A stretch of 64,000 bases of DNA from Methanococcoides alaskense. Lineage in GTDB: Archaea; Halobacteriota; Methanosarcinia; Methanosarcinales; Methanosarcinaceae. Made by a program: the position numbers and the translations under genes. Below, piece by piece: positions 58,134 through 64,000 of this stretch. Positions within the stretch are counted from its first letter, which is position 1, and every line of letters starts with the position of its first letter. The stretch lies in the NCBI RefSeq assembly GCF_027594145.1, contig NZ_JAQFFK010000001.1:372001-436000 (forward strand), read 5' to 3'. Under the pieces are notes generated by a model. The model had not been told where the DNA came from. It made no database searches and saw only the letters and a program-made list of their open reading frames with translations.

Positions 58134-58949
58134 TTGAAGATAATCTTTCTTTTTGCATTGATCTGTATTCCTGCTCCTGTAGTGGCGTTTTTGTTCTTAG
58201 GCCCTATCGGTTTTGGAAGTGTGCTTCTTCTCTTTATACTTCTAAGTTATGGTCTATACCGATATAGTGGTAAAATATTGCTTAAATGGTACAAAGCCGA
58301 AAAGGTAGGTACGTTGGAAAACCTTGCAAAAAAGGCTGGTGTCCCTTCTCTGGATATGTATATGTTCAATCATCATCATCCAATTATCTTCACAGTGGGA
58401 ACCAGGGGGAACTTCGATATTGCTGTATCCAGTGGTGCTATGGGGTTGTTCGATGCTTCCGAACTTGAAGTTATGCTTGCACGCGAGTTCGGCCATGTCC
58501 TGAACGATGATGTTCCTATGAATACGATAGTTGCTCTATTTGCAGGTTCACTTGCATCTGTGTCCACTCTTGCACTATGGGGTGCTTTGTTGGGTGGATT
58601 TGGACAGGACTTCGACCCAGCACCGAGATTTATTCGATTTCTTGGCATGGGGCTGGTTGCAGTTCCTTCATCTTTGATAGCCCAGCTTACACTATCTCCT
58701 TCAAGGGAACTATTGGCGGATGCTGTTTCGGTGGAACTAACGAATGAACCTCAATTGCTTGCTGAGACGTTGGAACATGTGCAGGAATATATCAAGCACT
58801 ACCCTATACCTCTAAATCCGGGGCATGTGCATATGTTTCCATTGAATTTGTTGTCTCTGGAAGAATTCTATGATATACACCTGTCCCTTTTTAATACTCA
58901 TCCTGATATGGATATAAGGGTCAGAAATATTTTGGGTAAGGTGAATTAA
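58134..58949 (+). CDS. M48/HtpX-like membrane protein with altered HExxH
   Basis: This 271-residue protein has two N-terminal helices (FLFALICIPAPVVAFLFLG, FGSVLLLFILLSYGLYRYS), then an M48-like domain (VGTRGNFDIAVSSGAMGLF). Where HtpX has HELGH this protein reads REFGH (CGC instead of CAC): the first zinc-binding His is Arg. The later SRELLADAVS (third ligand Glu) and helices remain. It is therefore probably a pseudo-peptidase, unless Arg is tolerated. The frame opens at TTG 58134; an ATT at 58122 with GTGAGG upstream is also possible. Located in the archaeosortase region. Confidence 0.72.
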   Translation: MKIIFLFALICIPAPVVAFLFLGPIGFGSVLLLFILLSYGLYRYSGKILLKWYKAEKVGTLENLAKKAGVPSLDMYMFNHHHPIIFTVGTRGNFDIAVSSGAMGLFDASELEVMLAREFGHVLNDDVPMNTIVALFAGSLASVSTLALWGALLGGFGQDFDPAPRFIRFLGMGLVAVPSSLIAQLTLSPSRELLADAVSVELTNEPQLLAETLEHVQEYIKHYPIPLNPGHVHMFPLNLLSLEEFYDIHLSLFNTHPDMDIRVRNILGKVN

Positions 58950-58950
58950 G

Positions 58951-59184
58951 ATGATAGAAACGATCTTAATGAAAAAGTTCAGCAGCTGGAAGTTATCACT
59001 TTTTTTCAGTTTTATCGCTTATTCGGCTGTACTTTTCTTCATTATTGTAGTCGATGTCTTTGGAAGGCGGGATTTTGATCCTTTGGAGGTAGGGCTGATC
59101 ACTGTTGGTTACATGGGTGCTGTAATGACAATGTTAGCTATCGGATTCATCGTCTTCAAAAAAAGAATGAATAGCAGGATCTGA
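58951..59184 (+). CDS. Two-helix small membrane protein
   Basis: This 77-residue protein with two hydrophobic helices (about 15-37 and 47-68) starts one base after the M48-like stop, so it is co-translated with it. I do not recognise a family. A regulatory or assembly partner of the M48-like protein is possible. Confidence 0.65.
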   Translation: MIETILMKKFSSWKLSLFFSFIAYSAVLFFIIVVDVFGRRDFDPLEVGLITVGYMGAVMTMLAIGFIVFKKRMNSRI

Positions 59185-59193
59185 GCTTTCACC

Positions 59194-60027
59194 TCAACGT
59201 CTGCTTTTCAGGTCCATTATGTACATTATCATGCCTGCTACGAATGCGAAGATTATCCAGCCAAGGTGGGTGTGGACAATTCTCATGGCTTCCAACCCAT
59301 AGTAATATGCTGCAAGGTAGAGAATTACAACACGTACAAGATTTGATACATATGCTACAATTATTGCAAATCCAAGTAGATTGAGTGTTTGATCTAATTT
59401 CATTTTTTCTATTCGGCTGTAACCAGCAACGATCCCAATTAGAAGGAACATAGAATAGAGCCCTGAGCATGGACCTCCAATGATTATCGTAAGATTTTCA
59501 ACTCCTGCGAGGTTGACCGTTTCGATACCTACGACATCAACTGGTATTCCGAACAACTGGATGATCGTTACTGTTGGTACTAATACTAAGTAGTGATCGA
59601 ATAAGTGGAGAAATCCAATGTTCAACATTCCGAACAATGAATAGAATACTAAGTAGAGTGCGGTGAACACGCCTGATATATAAGCACCAAATTCTCCAAG
59701 GTGTCGAAGTTGTGGTCTGTCTGTACCATATGCTATTAGTGATGCTCCAAAGAAAAATGTCATTGAATCGAGGGTGCCGAGGGAACTGGTAGCTCTGAAG
59801 TTGTAGAATAGGGTTGCAAAGACTATCAATGCACCAATTGATATGTAAATTTTAGAGACTCGAATATCTTTTCTTTCTGACAATCTAATCTGTGTGATCG
59901 CAGCGACAGCAGCCAGAAGCAATATTACACCTATGGTCGTTGAACCTTCACTAAGCTCTATGGTCGCACCTATGAAGAGCGCAAGGGTCATAAGAATGAA
60001 TAGTAGGGTTTTATCGCTTTTTATCAT
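59194..60027 (-). CDS. artC: Archaeosortase C (PEF-CTERM processing)
   Basis: This 277-residue multi-pass protein carries the exosortase/archaeosortase catalytic set: Cys in IIGGPCSGLYSMF, Arg in YVSNLVRVVILYLA and His in RIVHTHLGWIIF. It cleaves the PEF-CTERM tag at the membrane, probably transferring the protein to a lipid. A PEF-CTERM protein is encoded 5 kb away (53565-54095). GTGAGATTT precedes ATG 60027. Confidence 0.9.
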   Translation of the reverse strand: MIKSDKTLLFILMTLALFIGATIELSEGSTTIGVILLLAAVAAITQIRLSERKDIRVSKIYISIGALIVFATLFYNFRATSSLGTLDSMTFFFGASLIAYGTDRPQLRHLGEFGAYISGVFTALYLVFYSLFGMLNIGFLHLFDHYLVLVPTVTIIQLFGIPVDVVGIETVNLAGVENLTIIIGGPCSGLYSMFLLIGIVAGYSRIEKMKLDQTLNLLGFAIIVAYVSNLVRVVILYLAAYYYGLEAMRIVHTHLGWIIFAFVAGMIMYIMDLKSRR

Positions 60028-60297
60028 AAATCTCACATATTATTTTTAGATTCAAACTGTATGAAATATTCAAAAAGTGAATTAATCCTCACATATTATA
60101 TTTTTTGATGAATACTCTGTCAAAGTATGTGCTGTTCAATCTATTTCTAGTTTGTGCATAATATACTAATATTCACTTTATAATATCATTAATATATGAG
60201 TCATATATTATATATGTGATAAGAATAAACTATGTCTCTGAAATAACTTACATTCGTTGATCATAAATCGTTATGTTTACAATTCTGGTGGTGGAAA

Positions 60298-61095
60298 ATG
60301 GGTCGTGATTTTACTTTATCCAAATACAGGGAACTTCTTGAAACTATAGTCGAAACAGACTATAATCCAATTCCTGTACTGGATCATTTTAGTTCTGATG
60401 TGGTTGAAAACTGTATTATTTTAAGACATGATGTGGATAGGGCTGTACAGAGATCTCTGGATATGGCCCAACTCGAAAATGAGTATGGTATTCGTTCTAC
60501 CTATTATTTCCGGCATACAGACGATGTATTCAAGCCGGAGTTCATGCACAAAATAGCAGACCTTGGCCACGAGATAGGTTTTCATTATGAAGTTATGGAC
60601 AAGGCTAAGGGTGACACTTCTGCAGCGATCAAGATATTTGAAACAGAACTTAGTGATCTAAGAGCCGTAAAACCAATAATGACCGCATGCATGCATGGAA
60701 ATCCACTGGCGCCGTGGTCAAATCGCGATCTTTGGGCAGATCACGACATAAGAGATTTCGGGATCGTGGCGGAACCTTATCTATCCATCGATTATAGCAA
60801 GGTTCTCTATCTTACGGATACCGGAAGAACCTGGGCGGATAGAAATGTCAGGGTGAAGGATGTTCTGGACAATGCTTCCAATGCTCTTTCATATTCTGGT
60901 GGTACTATTGCTACAACAGATGATGTGATCGATCTTGTCAGAAAAGAAGAAATACCTCAGATGTGTATACTCGCACATCCAAATCGTTGGTGTGATGAGA
61001 GTATTGGCTGGACGAAGGAATTGTTCATGCAAAATCTGAAAAATGTCGGAAAGGCCGGTATTGTCTGGTATAGAGGACGAGGATCCGATAGCTGA
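60298..61095 (+). CDS. Polysaccharide deacetylase-like protein
   Basis: This 265-residue NodB-like protein has the catalytic/metal motif RHDVDRA (general-base Asp and ligand Asp), then GHEIGFHYEVMD and a late LAHPNRWC. It would remove acetyl groups from cell-surface sugars. It starts after GGTGGTGGAAA. It heads a four-gene surface-glycan run with two FemAB-like proteins and a DUF354 glycosyltransferase. Confidence 0.82.
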   Translation: MGRDFTLSKYRELLETIVETDYNPIPVLDHFSSDVVENCIILRHDVDRAVQRSLDMAQLENEYGIRSTYYFRHTDDVFKPEFMHKIADLGHEIGFHYEVMDKAKGDTSAAIKIFETELSDLRAVKPIMTACMHGNPLAPWSNRDLWADHDIRDFGIVAEPYLSIDYSKVLYLTDTGRTWADRNVRVKDVLDNASNALSYSGGTIATTDDVIDLVRKEEIPQMCILAHPNRWCDESIGWTKELFMQNLKNVGKAGIVWYRGRGSDS

Positions 61096-61110
61096 CCGTG
61101 GTATGATTTT

Positions 61111-62112
61111 ATGATAGAGATAACTGATTCACTTGACCCTAAATTATGGGATAAATTCGTCTATGAGCATCCTTATGGTAATATATTCCAGACAGCTTCC
61201 ATGGCCAATGTTTATCGTCAGGCTAAGAGCTATGTGCCATTCTCATTGGCTGCAATTGATCCTGATGATGGAGAGGTCCTGGCCATTTTACAGGCATCCA
61301 TTATCAGTGAGATGAGTGGTGTTGCAGGAAGCTTTACAGGCAGGGGTGTAATAATGGGTGGTCCCCTTGTGAAGGAAGGGGAAAGGGGAAAGGAAGCCTT
61401 GTCTCTTTTACTAAAAGAGTACGGTAGTTCTGTCAAAAGTAAAGTGGTCTATTCACAGATGAGGAATATAAGGGATACATCTGACATCAAAGAAACGATC
61501 TTGTCATACGGTTATGAGTATGACCAACATCTGGATTTCCTTATCGATCTGGACCGGGATGAAGCGGAGATCTGGTCAGACATAAGCAAATCCCGCAGAA
61601 AAGGTGTTAATCGTGCGGAAAAGTCCGGTATCATGATAAAAAAAGTAGAAAATGATGCCGAACTGAAGGCTTCTTATGATCTGATACATCAAACGTATTT
61701 AAATGTAAAAATGCCGGTTGCTGATTTTTCACTTTTCAAAGCTATTTATGCTGAGTTTGTGCCAAAGGATATGGCAGATTTCTTTATTGCGTTACAGGAC
61801 GATGTTCCGGTAGGTGCACGTATAACTCTTAATTACAAAGACCTCGTGTATGATTGGTATGCAGGCTCATTAGCAGATGTCCCTTATGTGGACGAGGCTC
61901 TTGTCTGGAATATCTTGAACTCGAATGCCGGTAAGTATAAAGTGTTCGATTTCGGTGGTGCCGGTCATCCTGACAAACCGTATGGTGTCAGGGAATTTAA
62001 GAGACGCTTTGGTGGACAACAGGTCAATTTTGGAAGGTATAAGAAGGTGCATGGGAAGTTGAGGAATAGGATGGCTGAAGTTGGGTATGGGGTTTATAGG
62101 AGATTGAAGTGA
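61111..62112 (+). CDS. FemAB/GNAT-type acyltransferase (peptide-bridge ligase-like)
   Basis: This 333-residue protein has the FemAB double-GNAT layout with the family motif IWSDISKSRRKGVNRAEKSG and ending YGVREFKRRFGGQ. FemAB enzymes transfer aminoacyl groups from tRNA to cell-wall precursors; in an archaeon without murein, it may modify surface glycans or lipids with an amino acid. A paralogue lies at 63186. Confidence 0.85.
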   Translation: MIEITDSLDPKLWDKFVYEHPYGNIFQTASMANVYRQAKSYVPFSLAAIDPDDGEVLAILQASIISEMSGVAGSFTGRGVIMGGPLVKEGERGKEALSLLLKEYGSSVKSKVVYSQMRNIRDTSDIKETILSYGYEYDQHLDFLIDLDRDEAEIWSDISKSRRKGVNRAEKSGIMIKKVENDAELKASYDLIHQTYLNVKMPVADFSLFKAIYAEFVPKDMADFFIALQDDVPVGARITLNYKDLVYDWYAGSLADVPYVDEALVWNILNSNAGKYKVFDFGGAGHPDKPYGVREFKRRFGGQQVNFGRYKKVHGKLRNRMAEVGYGVYRRLK

Positions 62113-62149
62113 GCTTTATTTATGGTTACGAGAGTACGGTGGTGCTAAT

Positions 62150-63184
62150 ATGAGAATTATGCTTGATATCGGTCATCCTAAAGACGTTAATGTCTTTAAG
62201 AATGTCATTCTCTCTCTACAGGAAATGGGCCATACGGTAAAGATCTTTGTTCGTGCAAAAGAAAGCACTAAAAGAATGCTTGATGATGCAGGTTTTGAGT
62301 ATGAGGTCTGTCCTTACTATAAGAGTATGGCTGGAAAAGCTTTTGGCATTCTTGCGAACGATCTTCGCCTTTATATGATTGCCAGAAAGTTCAAACCGGA
62401 TGTGTTTGTTAGTCCAGGTTCTCCATATTCCGCACATGTAAGCAGTTTGATGAGAAAGCCCCATCTGGCATTTTCTGATACTGAGATTGCCGGTCTTGTC
62501 ACCATGTTGACATTACCTTTTACGGATAAAATATACACTTCAACATCATTTTATCTTGACCTTGGTCCTAAACAGGAACGCTTTAAGGGTTATTACGAAT
62601 TGGCTTATCTTCATCCAAAATATTTCAAACCGAACAAAAGTGTCTTAGATAAATATGGTCTGGAAGAAGGCTATATTCTATTGAGATTATCTGCATTATC
62701 TTCTCATCATGATCTTCATGCAAGTGGATTTGATTTTGAGACCGAGGATGAATTAAGGGACTATATCTCTTCTTTAGAAAAATATGGTAGAGTCATTATC
62801 TCGTCTGAAAAGTTGGATTGGGATACAATAAAAGAATATCAGTTAGATCTGGATCCCGATGATCTGCATGATATTATTAATTATGCATCTATATGTTTAA
62901 GCGAAGGCGCTACAATGGCCTCAGAAGCTGCAGTTTTAGGTATTCCTTCCATTTATGTTTCAAATACGGAAAGGGGCTATTTGAATGAGTTGGAAACTGA
63001 ATATGATCTGGTTTACAACATTCCTGATAGGGGAGAAGCTTTGGAAAAAACCATTTCGTTTTTGCAAAATAAAAATACGAAAGATGAATGGCAATCAAAA
63101 AAAGTTGTTATGCTAAATCATAATATTGATGTTTGTAATTTTATTATTGATCGTATAATTAATATTGATAAGAGAGGACTTTGA
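62150..63184 (+). CDS. DUF354 glycosyltransferase-like protein
   Basis: This 344-residue protein of the DUF354 family has a GT-B-like layout, beginning MRIMLDIGHPKDVNVFKNVI and with SEGATMASEAAVLGIPSIYVS near the C-terminus (nucleotide-sugar-binding region). It is probably a surface-glycan glycosyltransferase. GGTGGTGCTAAT precedes the ATG. It lies between the FemAB paralogues. Confidence 0.8.
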   Translation: MRIMLDIGHPKDVNVFKNVILSLQEMGHTVKIFVRAKESTKRMLDDAGFEYEVCPYYKSMAGKAFGILANDLRLYMIARKFKPDVFVSPGSPYSAHVSSLMRKPHLAFSDTEIAGLVTMLTLPFTDKIYTSTSFYLDLGPKQERFKGYYELAYLHPKYFKPNKSVLDKYGLEEGYILLRLSALSSHHDLHASGFDFETEDELRDYISSLEKYGRVIISSEKLDWDTIKEYQLDLDPDDLHDIINYASICLSEGATMASEAAVLGIPSIYVSNTERGYLNELETEYDLVYNIPDRGEALEKTISFLQNKNTKDEWQSKKVVMLNHNIDVCNFIIDRIINIDKRGL

Positions 63185-63185
63185 G

Positions 63186-64000
63186 ATGCACTTTAGTATT
63201 GTGGAACCAGATAGGGTTAAACTGAATGATTTTGCCATTAAAAATGAATATGGAACAATTTTTCAATCAGGCCATATACTCGACGTTTATCAGGATGTTC
63301 CTAATTGTTATGCATCTTCTTTAGCTGTGATCGATGAATCTGATAATATAATTGCATCTATAGTAAGTGTAAAATTTGTTGAAAAAAAGAAACTTGGGTA
63401 TTTCTCATCTCATTCAACAATTAGGGGAGGTCCTCTCTGGGAGGATTCTGAAAGAGGCGAAAAAGCAGTTTTATTATTGCTGAATGAGTATAACAATATT
63501 TCTAAAAAGAAATCACTTTATTCTCGTATTTATCCTAATTTTAATCCCCATATGCGTGACATTTTGACTACATGTGGATTTGAATTCGAAGATGATCTGA
63601 ATATTTTCATTGATCTAACTCTCTCTGAAGATGAACTATGGGCCAATTTACATAAGAATCGACGTACTGGTGTCAGGAAAGCGAAAAAGAATGGTGTCAT
63701 AATAAAAGAAGTCGAATCAATGGTAGAAATTGATGATTTTTATAATATGCTTGTTGAAACTTCGAATGTAAATCATATATCAGTTAGGGATCTAAAGTTA
63801 TTCCATAATATATATTCACATCTTGTTCCTGAAGGTCTGGCAAAAATTTATCTTGCACTGTATGATGAAAAACCTATTGCAGGATTATTATCACTTAATT
63901 ACAAAGATACTCTTTATGATTGGTATGCCTGTTCTACAAAAAATAGGGATTATTTACGATTAAATCCTAATGAATATCTTGTTTGGAATACTCTTTATTG
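63186..64000 (+). CDS. Second FemAB-type acyltransferase, 3' truncated by window end
   Basis: The ATG is one base after the upstream stop, and the frame is open to the window end (271 codons visible). The motif LWANLHKNRRTGVRKAKKNG and LYDWYACSTKNRDYLR match the 61111 paralogue. Two copies around a glycosyltransferase suggest two successive aminoacyl additions to a surface polymer. Confidence 0.85.
   Translation, partial: MHFSIVEPDRVKLNDFAIKNEYGTIFQSGHILDVYQDVPNCYASSLAVIDESDNIIASIVSVKFVEKKKLGYFSSHSTIRGGPLWEDSERGEKAVLLLLNEYNNISKKKSLYSRIYPNFNPHMRDILTTCGFEFEDDLNIFIDLTLSEDELWANLHKNRRTGVRKAKKNGVIIKEVESMVEIDDFYNMLVETSNVNHISVRDLKLFHNIYSHLVPEGLAKIYLALYDEKPIAGLLSLNYKDTLYDWYACSTKNRDYLRLNPNEYLVWNTLY

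Overview
The window comes from a methylotrophic methanogenic archaeon, most likely Methanosarcinaceae (Methanolobus/Methanococcoides-like; the genus cannot be fixed from this sequence). The evidence is archaeal TATA boxes and Shine-Dalgarno sites, an F420-type sulfite reductase fusion, the methanogen-type vorCBA operon, an archaeal topoisomerase IA, a single-domain TRAM protein, a PEF-CTERM/archaeosortase pair and an S-layer-like protein fragment. I checked the stop codons of about 60 complete frames: all end in TAA or TGA. This fits an organism that decodes TAG as pyrrolysine, and one ABC ATPase carries an in-frame TAG.

Layout. 0-2 kb: a truncated P-loop ATPase overlapping a TPR protein with near-identical 120-bp repeats. 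2-9.3 kb: a redox/metal cluster with DUF169 (divergent), two NifX-family proteins, an F420-dependent sulfite reductase-like fusion (FsrII type), a cation exporter fused to a NifX domain, two MinD/ferredoxin ATPases and a CGGC-domain protein. 9.3-13.6 kb: NadA, a copper chaperone and a CopA ATPase with three metal-binding domains. 13.6-16 kb: surface proteins. 16-21.2 kb: an XRE-cupin regulator, an acyl-CoA synthetase and VorCBA, probably for branched-chain acid activation and ketoisovalerate metabolism. 21.2-32.2 kb: an accessory region with a nuclease-like membrane protein, small ABM and VOC proteins, a decayed group II intron, a second group II intron splitting a cas1-like gene fragment, orphan membrane proteins, an integrase-tail-like remnant and tRNA-Val.

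32.7-40.3 kb: a response regulator/histidine kinase/lipoprotein operon and a MacB-type ABC transporter operon whose ATPase holds the TAG codon. 40.4-45.5 kb: ThiC, a universal stress protein, topoisomerase I and a nitroreductase. 45.6-47.2 kb: a complete IS200/IS605 element. 47.2-52.1 kb: cimA, ilvB, ilvN and ilvC, the pyruvate-based route to isoleucine and valine. 52.4-60 kb: an M42 aminopeptidase, then a cell-surface sorting region with a PEF-CTERM substrate, a DUF1616 protein, a tnpA-less relative of the IS, an M48-like protein with an altered HExxH motif, a two-helix membrane protein and archaeosortase C. 60.3-64 kb: surface-glycan genes (deacetylase, two FemAB-like transferases, a DUF354 glycosyltransferase), running off the end.

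The best candidate for an undescribed system is the 2-9.3 kb cluster. It combines parts resembling the Desulfovibrio orange-protein (ORP) locus with a sulfite/nitrite reductase and a metal exporter carrying its own NifX domain.
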